DNA from: GCA-2730975 sp937893275
GTDB taxonomy: Bacteria > Verrucomicrobiota > Verrucomicrobiia > Opitutales > Seribacteraceae
NCBI GenBank assembly: GCA_963968595.1
Contig: CAXAHJ010000005.1
Location: forward strand, 1 to 64,000
Direction of reading: 5' to 3'
Length of the DNA: 64,000 bases
Both the position numbers and the translations under genes were made by a program. Shown piece by piece: positions 45,749 through 54,639 of the stretch. Within the stretch, counting starts at the first letter, position 1, and each line of letters begins with the position of its first letter. The notes under the pieces are model-generated. The model did not search any database. It saw only the letters and a list, made by a program, of their open reading frames with translations, and had not been told where the DNA came from.

Positions 45749-47134
45749 CTAAACAGTAGAAGAATTTGCTTCTAAGGTAGATTTAGTTAAAACGGGTATG
45801 CCGTGCAGGACCGTTACGGTTGCTTCCTCAATTTTCACGTCAAGCAATTGACCGACCATCCGTTTGTTGCCGGGGAAAATCACTTTACGAAATCCTCGCG
45901 TACGACCGATATATTTGCCTTTTCCTTTGCGTGCCGGTCCTTCGACTAAAACTTGCTGAGAGATACCGAGCAATGATTCGTTTCGCCGCAGCGAGCTCTT
46001 TTCCAAAATACGAAGCAATTCCTGATTGCGGGCTTCCTTCGTTTCTTGAGGTATCTGGTCTGTCAGGTCTGCAGCCTTCGTACCCGTACGGATGCTGTAC
46101 TTGAAAATAAAGGCCATTTCAAATCCTACTTCTTCAAACAGAGCCTTGGTTTGTTCAAAGTCAGTCTCCGTTTCTCCAGGAAAACCGACAATAATGTCAG
46201 TGCTCAGGTAAATATCCGGCACTGACTCGCGCAAAGAATCAACAATGCGAAGAAATTTCTCTTTGGTATATGGCCTGTTCATCGCCTTCAGGATGCGATT
46301 AGAACCACTTTGGACGGGTAGATGAGCATACTCGCACAATTTGGGCAATTCGCGATAAGCATTCACCAAGTCCTTCCCGTAGCCTACGGGATGCGGGGAA
46401 GTGAAACGAATGCGATCCAAGGATTTCACTTCGTGGATAGCCTCCAACAATTGAACAAAAGGACTTTTCCCTTTGGAAAAAGGTATTTGCCCACGACCAT
46501 AGGCATTCACAATCTGACCAAGTAGGGTGACCTCACGCGTGCCGGTCGATACCAATTCCTCCACTTCTGCCACAATATGCTCAACGGGACGATACCGCTC
46601 GTCGCCGCGTGTTTTGGGAACGATACAGAAAGCGCAATTCATGTTGCAACCCTGCATGATCGAAACAAAGGCTGAAACTTTGAGCTGACCGGGGTTGTGT
46701 TCACGGATTTCATTTTGCGAGTCCTCCTCGTCTCCCAAGTCAATGATTGTTTGCGGGGAAGGCCCTAAGCCCGTAATCGTAGATACGATATTATCGAGGT
46801 GATCAGGAATGCGATGGAATTTTTGAGTGCCGACGATAAGGTCTAAATCCGGCAGTCGATCCAACAGATCTTCACCATGATTTTGAGCCATACATCCCAT
46901 AACACCAAAAACAAAGTTTGGGTTTTTCTTTTTGCGAGCGGCGAGGTAACCGGCTTTGCCAATTGCTTTTTGCTCAGCCTGATCCCTAACGCTGCAAGTG
47001 TTTAGAAGAACGACGTCGGCATTCTTTTCATCGTCAACAATCGAATAACCGCGAGCACGCAACTTGGAGGAAACTGCCTCCGAGTCACGCTCGTTCATCT
47101 GGCAACCGTATGTCTTGACATAAACGCGATTCAT
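45749..47134 (-). CDS. miaB: tRNA-2-methylthio-N6-isopentenyladenosine methylthiotransferase MiaB
   Basis: The 461-residue radical SAM methylthiotransferase adds a methylthio group to isopentenyladenosine 37 of tRNA. The N-terminal UPF0004 domain has YGCQMNERDSE with cysteine ligands of the second cluster, the radical SAM motif is CNMNCAFC (C-x3-C-x2-C), and a TRAM domain closes the protein. The ATG at 47134 gives the family start MNRVYVKTYGC. It leads the unit miaB-membrane protein-gmk. Confidence 0.95.
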   Translation of the reverse strand: MNRVYVKTYGCQMNERDSEAVSSKLRARGYSIVDDEKNADVVLLNTCSVRDQAEQKAIGKAGYLAARKKKNPNFVFGVMGCMAQNHGEDLLDRLPDLDLIVGTQKFHRIPDHLDNIVSTITGLGPSPQTIIDLGDEEDSQNEIREHNPGQLKVSAFVSIMQGCNMNCAFCIVPKTRGDERYRPVEHIVAEVEELVSTGTREVTLLGQIVNAYGRGQIPFSKGKSPFVQLLEAIHEVKSLDRIRFTSPHPVGYGKDLVNAYRELPKLCEYAHLPVQSGSNRILKAMNRPYTKEKFLRIVDSLRESVPDIYLSTDIIVGFPGETETDFEQTKALFEEVGFEMAFIFKYSIRTGTKAADLTDQIPQETKEARNQELLRILEKSSLRRNESLLGISQQVLVEGPARKGKGKYIGRTRGFRKVIFPGNKRMVGQLLDVKIEEATVTVLHGIPVLTKSTLEANSSTV

Positions 47135-47199
47135 TAGAGAGCAACGAAAGGGTGAAAAGGATAAGTCCTCACGGAAGCCGGTCAATCGCTAACATACCA

Positions 47200-48249
47200 T
47201 CACGACCATGTTCGAATCTTCTCAGACGGTATGTAATTCAATAGCTGCTCCGTTAGGAAATCGTTAATCTCATGTCTTTCATCAAAAGTATGGGAAACCA
47301 CGCCGTTCTTATTCTCCCAATCTCGATAAACCAATTCTTCGGAAGGTCTTGCTTGGGCCATCCTTCGAAAATAATCCCCATTCATTCGAAAAGTTCCGAC
47401 AGTGACGTCTCTCAATTGCTTCATGGGAAATTTGCGGAAAGTCTGTTCAACGAGAGATGAATAAGCCTCTCGCCATCCATCCACGGGAATAACCGGATCA
47501 AAGCAAATACGAATAGGCCAACCCGAAGAAGCCGCCAACAAAGCATTTTCCAGGCGAAGTCGAGTGCAGGGAACACCCTTTTCATACCTTTCCTCGACTA
47601 TTTTTGGGGACAAGGTCCAGGCCAAAAGCACGCGATCGGTAGGAGTTAAATCCTGAATTGCCGAAAAGTTCGCACTCTTTGTTCGGATTTCAATATCAAA
47701 ACCCGGATGGTCTTCTAAAAAACGAATCCATTCACGACAAACCCCCGACACTTTTTCGAAAGCCAGTAAGTCGCAATCATGGGAAATACTGAGCAAGATT
47801 TGTTTGTGTGTGTCCTCTCTTTCGGCCAAAAAATTAATTACCGAAGTAAAATAATCGTCTAGGTTAGCAAACAAAACCAAATTTGCGGAAGAGAACATTC
47901 CTTGGAGATAGCAATAAGAGCAATCATACAGACAATTAAGCATTAAAGCCGTGTAGAAATAATCAGTTTCATCCCCCTCCTGAACAAATTGACTGCCATC
48001 GTAAATATAATCAGATTTCTTTTTCGCTAGAATTAGTTTTGGACTCAATTTCTGGGCTTCGAAATTCTGATTTCTACGATTAAAGAAATCTTTGTAATCA
48101 TCGATGAATATAATTTCAGATCGAGGAAAACGCTCAAGGATTCTTTTTGTTGTAGCATAGTCCGTAGCTCCATGCTCAACGTAAATATGAGAAAGTGGTT
48201 TATTTAGCCAATTCACGACAAAGATGGGTGAAAGCAAGGTTTCGATCAC
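47200..48249 (-). CDS. spore-photoproduct-lyase-like radical SAM enzyme
   Basis: The 349-residue protein follows the SPL fold. It begins with HIYVEHGATDY and FNRRNQNF blocks typical of SplB-like proteins, then the radical SAM motif at Cys106, Cys110 and Cys113 (NCLYDCSYCYLQGMF). Cys159 in SHDCDLLAFE lies 46 residues after the motif, close to the spacing of the hydrogen-donor cysteine of Bacillus SPL (about 44, from memory). In spore formers SPL repairs 5-thyminyl-5,6-dihydrothymine; this organism shows no sign of sporulation. The start is uncertain: the ATG at 48249 overlaps the phosphorylase gene by 50 bases, and a GTG at 48216 would shorten the overlap to 17. The gene is last in a run with a nucleoside phosphorylase and a HAD hydrolase. 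DNA repair or nucleoside chemistry is plausible; substrate unknown. Confidence 0.78.
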   Translation of the reverse strand: MIETLLSPIFVVNWLNKPLSHIYVEHGATDYATTKRILERFPRSEIIFIDDYKDFFNRRNQNFEAQKLSPKLILAKKKSDYIYDGSQFVQEGDETDYFYTALMLNCLYDCSYCYLQGMFSSANLVLFANLDDYFTSVINFLAEREDTHKQILLSISHDCDLLAFEKVSGVCREWIRFLEDHPGFDIEIRTKSANFSAIQDLTPTDRVLLAWTLSPKIVEERYEKGVPCTRLRLENALLAASSGWPIRICFDPVIPVDGWREAYSSLVEQTFRKFPMKQLRDVTVGTFRMNGDYFRRMAQARPSEELVYRDWENKNGVVSHTFDERHEINDFLTEQLLNYIPSEKIRTWS

Positions 48250-49042
48250 TCTTGACCATGGGGTTTTCGGCTTCGATTTTTTTAAATATCGGCCTGAAAT
48301 CTATTTTCCTCAAACTGGCTCCAAGAGCGATTTTATGGAGGGAATGGACTTGAGTTTTTGTTAATCTCCAACTTTTAGCTATATCATCAATGGAAGATTG
48401 GATATGAGCATGTATTTTAGGTTTAGCCGCTGTAATCGACCGACAAATTTGTTGTAGATATTTAGAGATTTCCAAAACCCTGTGATTGATCAATTCCTCA
48501 ATGTCTTTTGTGCTTTTTCTTGAGGTGTCTAAGTGATCTGACACGACCTTTATGCAATGGATCGAATGTACAGGCAGAAATAATGTCGCCGCTTGGAAAA
48601 ATCCTGCCGACTCCATATCTACGATCTCGGCAAAAGGGTCGAAATCCATAACATTTGAGTCTTGTACCGGTTGGTCATGGCATTGAATCGCAGATTCTTC
48701 CCATTCATGAGCAATTAAAGGGTCGGGGAAGAAGTCCCTACCGGTGCACACTTCTCGAATTCGATTCACGTAACGCATTTCCCCAATGTTGGTCTTGGGA
48801 TTCCTAGAACCGCAGAGCCCAAAGTTGAGTACAGACACATAGTCGTCGTTGAGGCTAAAGGCTTTTGTCGTCGAGATTGCGGAGGAAATCCGTCCGACGC
48901 CAGTAACAATCAAAGTAAACTCATCATTCCGATATTCTCCATGGGAATGAAAATTGAGATTCAAGCTACTGACTAGCGGGCGGGCTTCTGCCAGTAAAGC
49001 CACAACTATCAAAACGGGACCGGATGTATTTTCAGTATTCAC
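48200..49042 (-). CDS. nucleoside phosphorylase superfamily protein
   Basis: The 280-residue protein matches the purine/uridine phosphorylase and MTA/SAH nucleosidase fold: VALLAEARPL at the N-terminus, TGVGRISSA for phosphate or ribose, LNFGLCGS, and the late VDMESAG...CIKVVSDH. The C-terminal 60 residues are an extra helical segment. The GTG at 49042 is preferred: it forms a GTGA overlap with the stop of the HAD gene. The longer frame from 49141 runs 100 bases inside the HAD gene and is not supported. It releases a nucleobase from a nucleoside or a modified nucleoside; the base is not readable. Linkage to the radical SAM gene suggests a shared pathway. Confidence 0.72.
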   Translation of the reverse strand: MNTENTSGPVLIVVALLAEARPLVSSLNLNFHSHGEYRNDEFTLIVTGVGRISSAISTTKAFSLNDDYVSVLNFGLCGSRNPKTNIGEMRYVNRIREVCTGRDFFPDPLIAHEWEESAIQCHDQPVQDSNVMDFDPFAEIVDMESAGFFQAATLFLPVHSIHCIKVVSDHLDTSRKSTKDIEELINHRVLEISKYLQQICRSITAAKPKIHAHIQSSIDDIAKSWRLTKTQVHSLHKIALGASLRKIDFRPIFKKIEAENPMVKSDRNLAFTHLCRELAK

Positions 49043-49695
49043 CCCACCCACTTGAGCAATTGGTTCAATTGATTTATAACAGGCGACCCGGATGCGGTTA
49101 GTTTTCGTACAGAATGATGACCATTCGAGTAAAGCAAGCAATCAATACCTAGTTCCTGAGCAACTTCATGGTCATGCAAAGTATCTCCCACGAGCAAATA
49201 TTCGTCCCTCTTCAATTCAGAACCCTCCAAAAGGCTTCTTGCTCTATCCAGTTTGCCCTCCGCATGAATATTACTGGTTCCGACTATCACACAAAAATAA
49301 TCATGTAAATTATGATGCCGAACAAATGCCTTTACATGCTCTTCTTTACCAGCCGAAAGCAATGATTGATCAATACCAAGTGAAGAGATTTTTGAAATGG
49401 TTGCCCTCGCATTTTCTTGGAGAACGCATTGTTTCCATAAAAAATGATCTTTTTCGATGAAAATAGTAGATATTTCATTGAATTCCGGGCCTTGGCAAGG
49501 AAGTCCAAGCCGATTGTAATAATCTCGAACCGGAAAACCGAATTGTTCCCGATAATGTTCCAATAAGAGCTTAGGCAATCCTCGATCCTCGAGGATATCA
49601 TTGACTATCCGGACACATAATTTGGCGTCGTCGATAATAGTCCCGTTCCAGTCCCAAATGATGTGCGTGTACTTTTGTTTAACAGATTCGACCAT
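49039..49695 (-). CDS. HAD-superfamily phosphatase
   Basis: The 218-residue protein is a HAD hydrolase of the phosphoglycolate-phosphatase-like branch. Motif I is IWDWNGTIID, with Asn where the second catalytic Asp of DxDGT usually is; DWNGT variants are known in this branch. Motif II is SAGKEEH (near 117), Lys lies in EGKLDRA and motif IV is VGDTLHDHEVA. A cap domain inserts between motifs I and II. It leads the run HAD-phosphorylase-radical SAM, with the phosphorylase start inside its stop. A 23-base gap separates it from the alkyltransferase gene upstream. The substrate is likely a nucleotide or sugar phosphate (inference from neighbours). Confidence 0.78.
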   Translation of the reverse strand: MVESVKQKYTHIIWDWNGTIIDDAKLCVRIVNDILEDRGLPKLLLEHYREQFGFPVRDYYNRLGLPCQGPEFNEISTIFIEKDHFLWKQCVLQENARATISKISSLGIDQSLLSAGKEEHVKAFVRHHNLHDYFCVIVGTSNIHAEGKLDRARSLLEGSELKRDEYLLVGDTLHDHEVAQELGIDCLLYSNGHHSVRKLTASGSPVINQLNQLLKWVG

Positions 49696-49718
49696 ACTAT
49701 TAGTGTGAGTAAGCTCAT

Positions 49719-50195
49719 TTAAGGCCTAAAGAAGGCACTAAAGAACTGTGATTCTTCATTGTTTGCAGTTTCCCAATCTAGCAAGCTTTTCTTCCGACCC
49801 ACGCCCCATCTGTATTTTCCCGTTTTACCGTTTGCCGGGAGTGCGCGATGACAGGGAATTAAGATTGCCACTGGATTCGCTCCAACTGCTGCTCCAACCG
49901 CTCTCGCCTTCTCCTTTCCGCCAAGTAATACAGCAATTTCTCCATAGCTTACTGTTTGACCAAAAGGTACATTGAGCAAGGCATTCCAAACCATTCGCTG
50001 AAATTCAGTACCTCGTGGAAGCAAGGGGCTTCCCTTGCCCAATTGGTTTTCTTTAAAGGTACATTGCAAAGCTTTCGGAATGGTAATTGGGATTCCCGAA
50101 AAGTTATTTTTAATAAATTCAAGTTGAGTGACGGCATTTTCATTACAGGTAATTCGTACATTCCCGACAGGTGTCTCGGCATAGTATATTTCCAT
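49719..50195 (-). CDS. ogt: methylated-DNA--protein-cysteine methyltransferase, Ogt type
   Basis: The 158-residue suicide enzyme removes alkyl groups from O6-alkylguanine. The acceptor cysteine is in IPCHRALP, and the preceding helix-turn-helix region (QRMVWNALLNVPFGQTVSYGEIA) and the glycine-rich RAVGAAVGANP are typical. It has no Ada activator domain. It is the first gene of the minus-strand run that continues with HAD, phosphorylase and SPL-like genes, so this repair enzyme may be cotranscribed with them. Confidence 0.9.
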   Translation of the reverse strand: MEIYYAETPVGNVRITCNENAVTQLEFIKNNFSGIPITIPKALQCTFKENQLGKGSPLLPRGTEFQRMVWNALLNVPFGQTVSYGEIAVLLGGKEKARAVGAAVGANPVAILIPCHRALPANGKTGKYRWGVGRKKSLLDWETANNEESQFFSAFFRP

Positions 50196-50282
50196 TTGAT
50201 TCAGTAAAACTTGTTGTTTCCATTGGGGGATTCAAATATAAAAGGCAGGTAAAAACATGTTAACAATCTTAACAGAGCTTTG

Positions 50283-53156
50283 ATGAAAACTTCTCCAGTA
50301 GTCGTTTTTCTTGCTGTCTCATGCTTGGCGACAGCGTTTTCAGCAGGAGCAGAGGACACGGCTGCAGGCTTTGCCTTCTTTGAAAAGAAAATACGCCCCG
50401 TCTTGGTCAATAATTGCTACAAATGCCATTCGGCAAATGCTAAGAAATTGAAAGCGGGTCTTTATCTTGATAGAAAAGCGGGTTGGCGTCAAGGTGGAGA
50501 GAGCGGACCGACTCTTATACCCGGCAACCCAGGCAAAAGTCTTTTGCTTACTGCCATTATGTACAAGGATAACGACTTGCGCATGCCCCCAGATAAAAAA
50601 CTACCCAAGGAGGTGCTGGCTGATTTTGAGAAATGGATTGCAATGGGTGCCCCTGATCCTAGGGACATGCCAATGGAAGTGATTGTGGAGACAAGTGGTC
50701 CCAAAGCAAAGACTCTCAAGGAAGGCCGGAAGTTCTGGGTTTTCAATCCATTGAATTCCCCCCAATTGCCAGCCGTAAAAGAAGCAAAATGGGTGAAAGA
50801 CGAATTGGATCACTTCGTATTGGCAAAACTTGAAGAGAACGATTTGCAACCGGCCCTACCAGCGGACGAGTCGACTTTGCTCCGCCGGCTTTATTTCGAC
50901 CTGACCGGACTTCCTCCCGACGTCGGGCAAATCGAGGCCTTTCAGGCGGATGATTCTCCCGATGCCTATGCCAAGGTGGTGAACGAATTACTTGCTTCCC
51001 CCCGGTTCGGGGAACGCTGGGGGCGCCATTGGTTGGATGTCGCGCGTTATGCCGATACCACGGGTGGCGGGCGCAACAATCCTTTTCCCAATGCTCATCG
51101 CTTCCGGGAATACGTCATCGAGAGCTTCAACGAGGACAAGCCGTTCGATCAGTTCGCCAAGGAGCAAATCGCAGGCGACCTGCTTCCATCCACTAACGAT
51201 AAGGAATTCAACGGGAACCTAACCGGAACCGGCTTTCTCGCCCTCGGACCGCACAACTACGAGTTGCAGGACAAGGCGCTCTTGCGCATGGAGATCGTCG
51301 ATGAGCAAATCAGTACCGTGGGGCGGGCTTTCTTGGGCATGACCATGGGTTGCGTCCGTTGTCATGATCATCCGTTCGATCCCATTCCCATCGAAGAATA
51401 CTATTCTTTGGCAGGAATTTTTCGAGGTACTAATAGCTTGGTCCCGGGAAACGTCGGTAGTTTTCATGAACGTACGCTGCGCGATCAAAACGGGGTTGCC
51501 CGCAAGAAGCACTCGGCTGCTCAAAAGAAGCTTGAGGGCGAATTGAAAAAAGCCGAAGCAAAGCTCAAGGCTCTGGGAGGAAATACGGATTTTGCCAAAG
51601 CCGGACAGAAGTCCCTTGATCTCGGCAAACTGGGAGGGGTGGTGGTGGACGACGTGGATGCCAAGCTGGTCGGGAAATGGGTGTCCTCGACCCATACCAG
51701 GGGATATGTCGGAAAGCGTTACATACACGATGACTCCAAGGGCAAGGGGAGAAAGTCAGTTACTTTTCCCGCCCGAATCCCCGAGCCGGGTAAGTATGAA
51801 ATCCAGCTTTCCTATACCCCCGGTATCAACCGGGCAAAGAAGACACCGATTACCATCATGCATGCCGACGGCGAGCAAAAAGTTTACGTCGACCAGACCA
51901 AGCAACCTCCCATTCTCGGTGCCTTCGTCTCGCTTGGCGCGTTCCGATTCGAGAAGGGAACCCGGGACGTCATCCAGATCACGACCGAAGACACCAGCCA
52001 GGTCGTGATTGCCGACGCCATCCGTTTGTTGTCCAAGACCGAGAAGCCTCCTCCGGTTCTTGCCAAGAAAGAGAAATCCGAGCAGGCTAAGGAAGAATTG
52101 AAAAAAAAGCAGGAGCTCGCCAAGGCCCAGAAGAAGCTAGCGGAAAAGGTCGTCTCCGATCTTAGAAACAAGCTTAAGGAGCATAAAAAAACCTCCCATC
52201 CAGGGGCGGCCAAGGTCATGACCGTTCTCGAGCACAAGGAAGCAGGGGACTGGCGTATTCATCGAAGGGGGGAGATTCGAAACCTTGGTCCTTACGTCAA
52301 GCGAGGCTTCCTGGCCGTGGCCTCCCCGGCTGATTTGTCTCACAAGCCCGAGATACCCAAAGGTTCGAGCGGGCGCCTTGAGCTTGCCGATTGGGTTGCG
52401 TCCTCACGCAACCCTCTTACGTCCCGCGTATATACAAACCGGGTCTGGCGTCATCTTTTCGGGAGGGGCATCGTAGCCACGCCGGATAATTTCGGGGAAA
52501 TGGGCCGTCGTCCCACTCACCCCCAACTTCTTGACCATTTGGCTATCTCTTTTATTGAAAACGGATGGTCCACTAAGAAACTGATTCGCAAGGTGGTTCT
52601 TTCGAACTCCTACCGCATGTCGTCAAAGGGAGTGCCGAGAGCGATCGAGGCAGACCCACAAAACAATCTGTTCTCAAGGCAAAATCGTCGTCGTCTCGAG
52701 GTCGAGTCCATAAGGGACGCCATGTTGGTGGCAAGCGGCCGTATTTCCTTTTCCCGGGAAAGCATGGACAAGACGCGGTCCATGTTCGAAAAACTCGACC
52801 GGAACAAGATTCCTGAAATGTTCAACGTCTTCGATTATCCTAACCCCGGGCTCGTATCGGGCAACCGAAATGCCAGTACAGTTCCTACACAGGCACTCTT
52901 CATGATGAACAGTGGATTTGTGCTCAACGAAGCAAAAGCCGCAGCAGTCAAAATACTCGAAATGAAGGGACTGGATGACCGGCAAAGACTCGTTTTCGCT
53001 TACAAGACCACCCTTGGAAGAATTCCCAGTGATGGGGAAAAGTCCCTTGCCTTGGCTTACTTAAAGAAGCATGGTGGAAGCAAAGACAAACAAGATGCTT
53101 GGGGCGGCATCCTTCATGGACTTTTTGCCTGCCTCGACTTTCGCTACCTGAACTGA
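50283..53156 (+). CDS. secreted PSD1/DUF1549-DUF1553 protein with cytochrome c-like motifs
   Basis: The 957-residue protein has a signal peptide (about 4-25, VVVFLAVSCLATAFSAGA), a Planctomycete cytochrome C (PSC) domain with CYKCH near residue 47, DUF1549 (about 170-370, ERWGRHWLDVARYADTTG, ending with a second CVRCHDHPFDP), a coiled-coil and carbohydrate-binding-like insert (about 400-650), and DUF1553 at the C-terminus (SRVYTNRVWRHLFGRGIV, RRLEVESIRDAMLVASG). These proteins are abundant in Planctomycetes and Verrucomicrobia and are always paired with DUF1501 proteins; the role is unknown, perhaps polysaccharide degradation with electron transfer. The middle of the gene is richer in G and C than neighbours. 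The ATG at 50283 or the TTG just before it can start it. Confidence 0.88.
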   Translation: MKTSPVVVFLAVSCLATAFSAGAEDTAAGFAFFEKKIRPVLVNNCYKCHSANAKKLKAGLYLDRKAGWRQGGESGPTLIPGNPGKSLLLTAIMYKDNDLRMPPDKKLPKEVLADFEKWIAMGAPDPRDMPMEVIVETSGPKAKTLKEGRKFWVFNPLNSPQLPAVKEAKWVKDELDHFVLAKLEENDLQPALPADESTLLRRLYFDLTGLPPDVGQIEAFQADDSPDAYAKVVNELLASPRFGERWGRHWLDVARYADTTGGGRNNPFPNAHRFREYVIESFNEDKPFDQFAKEQIAGDLLPSTNDKEFNGNLTGTGFLALGPHNYELQDKALLRMEIVDEQISTVGRAFLGMTMGCVRCHDHPFDPIPIEEYYSLAGIFRGTNSLVPGNVGSFHERTLRDQNGVARKKHSAAQKKLEGELKKAEAKLKALGGNTDFAKAGQKSLDLGKLGGVVVDDVDAKLVGKWVSSTHTRGYVGKRYIHDDSKGKGRKSVTFPARIPEPGKYEIQLSYTPGINRAKKTPITIMHADGEQKVYVDQTKQPPILGAFVSLGAFRFEKGTRDVIQITTEDTSQVVIADAIRLLSKTEKPPPVLAKKEKSEQAKEELKKKQELAKAQKKLAEKVVSDLRNKLKEHKKTSHPGAAKVMTVLEHKEAGDWRIHRRGEIRNLGPYVKRGFLAVASPADLSHKPEIPKGSSGRLELADWVASSRNPLTSRVYTNRVWRHLFGRGIVATPDNFGEMGRRPTHPQLLDHLAISFIENGWSTKKLIRKVVLSNSYRMSSKGVPRAIEADPQNNLFSRQNRRRLEVESIRDAMLVASGRISFSRESMDKTRSMFEKLDRNKIPEMFNVFDYPNPGLVSGNRNASTVPTQALFMMNSGFVLNEAKAAAVKILEMKGLDDRQRLVFAYKTTLGRIPSDGEKSLALAYLKKHGGSKDKQDAWGGILHGLFACLDFRYLN

Positions 53157-53171
53157 ATAAAACAAGAAGCC

Positions 53172-54587
53172 ATGGACCACGTAGCTCAATCGTTTTCCCG
53201 TCGCCAAATGCTCAAGAGCGCAGCATGCGGCTTCGGTTCGTTGGCCGTGGCCGGCATGCAAGGCGCCCAAGCTCTCACGGGCAATCCCTTAGCCGCCAAG
53301 GCCTCCCTCATCCCGCAACGAGCTAAGCGCGTAATCTTCATCTTCATGGCGGGTGGACCGAGTCACGTCGATACCTTCGACTACAAGCCGGAACTGATTG
53401 CCAAGGATGGTAAGGACATCGATTTCGTCGGTGTCCGGACAGGAACCTTTGGCAAACAAAGCAAGAGGAAACTGATGAAACCCTTGTGGGATTTCAAGCA
53501 ATACGGTGAAAGCGGCAAACAAGTCTCCTCACTTTTTCCCCACATAGCCGGTCAAGTGGATGACCTCGCATTTATTCATTCCATGCATACGGAAGGCGTG
53601 GCTCATGGTCCTTCTACCTTATTCCTTCACACTGGGGCCACCAATTTGGTGCGCCCTTCCATGGGTAGTTGGATTTCTTACGGACTTGGCACAGAAAACG
53701 AAAACCTTCCCGCTTTCGTAACCATCTCCCCTTCCGCAGGAAAAGGCGGACCACGAAACTACGGGGATGCCTTTCTTCCCTCCATTCACCAAGGCACGGC
53801 CGTCGGTCGGGCTGGAAGCGCTAGCGCAGTCAAGATCAGGAATGTCGACAACGCCATGCTCAGTGACTCTCAAAGGCGTCAACGCTTTGACTTTTTGCAA
53901 GGCCTCAATGCGGAGCAAGCAGGTCGGGCTCCCGAGGATGATCGCTTGGATGCCACCATCAAGACCTACGAACTTGCATGGCGGATGCAAATGGAGGCTC
54001 CTGAATTAACGGATCTTTCCAGGGAAAGCGAAGCGACTAAGAAAATCTATGGCATAGGGGAAAAGAAAACCGACGATTTCGGCAAGCAATGCCTCCTCGC
54101 TCGCAGGATGGTCGAACGAGGCGTTCGCTACGTTAGCGTAAATTATTCAGACGAATCCAGCAACCCGCGCTGGGACCAACACAGCAACATGCCCAAGCAT
54201 GCCGATCACGCCAAGGCCACTGACAAACCCGTGGCGGGATTATTGCGTGACCTGAAGGCGAGAGGATTGCTTGAAGACACCCTCGTCTGGTGGGGTGGTG
54301 AATTTGGTCGGACGCCTTTTGCCCAAAGCAAGGATGGTCGCGACCACAATCCACGAGGATTCACCGTTTTCCTCGCCGGTGGTGGTATTAAATCAGGCAT
54401 TTCCTATGGGGCTACCGATGAAATTGGCAGTGTAGCGGTTGACAAACGGGTCCATATGCACGATCTGCATGCCACTATCCTGCATGCGCTTGGCTTGGAT
54501 CACGAAAAGCTCACTTACCCCTATGCGGGGCGAAATTTTCGCCTGACAGATGTAGCCGGTCGGGTGGTTCACGACCTCTTCGCCTGA
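53172..54587 (+). CDS. DUF1501 protein, Tat-exported
   Basis: The 471-residue protein has a Tat signal (SRRQMLKSAACGFGSLAVAG, residues 9-28) and a sulfatase-like alkaline phosphatase superfamily fold. Motifs are FMAGGPSHVDTFDYKP near the N-terminus, HTEGVAHGPS, and GGEFGRTPFAQ near residue 377. It lies 15 bases after the PSD1 gene, the standard pair in this phylum. Substrate and reaction are not established for this family. Confidence 0.9.
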   Translation: MDHVAQSFSRRQMLKSAACGFGSLAVAGMQGAQALTGNPLAAKASLIPQRAKRVIFIFMAGGPSHVDTFDYKPELIAKDGKDIDFVGVRTGTFGKQSKRKLMKPLWDFKQYGESGKQVSSLFPHIAGQVDDLAFIHSMHTEGVAHGPSTLFLHTGATNLVRPSMGSWISYGLGTENENLPAFVTISPSAGKGGPRNYGDAFLPSIHQGTAVGRAGSASAVKIRNVDNAMLSDSQRRQRFDFLQGLNAEQAGRAPEDDRLDATIKTYELAWRMQMEAPELTDLSRESEATKKIYGIGEKKTDDFGKQCLLARRMVERGVRYVSVNYSDESSNPRWDQHSNMPKHADHAKATDKPVAGLLRDLKARGLLEDTLVWWGGEFGRTPFAQSKDGRDHNPRGFTVFLAGGGIKSGISYGATDEIGSVAVDKRVHMHDLHATILHALGLDHEKLTYPYAGRNFRLTDVAGRVVHDLFA

Positions 54588-54601
54588 ATACGCTTTCGTG
54601 G

Positions 54602-54617
54602 CTTGCCCTCAGGCAAG
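54602..54617 (+). other. small hairpin after the DUF1501 gene
   Basis: CTTGCC-CTCA-GGCAAG is a perfect six-base-pair stem with a four-base loop, 14 bases after the stop codon. No U-run follows, so it is a weak terminator candidate or a transcript 3' end. Confidence 0.45.
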
Positions 54618-54639
54618 AGGGTTCTAAATAACCTAAAGC

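Noticed and set aside
49043..49141. Longer N-terminus of the nucleoside phosphorylase
   Set aside because: It would lie fully inside the HAD gene, while a GTG that overlaps the HAD stop gives a natural coupled start at the family N-terminus.
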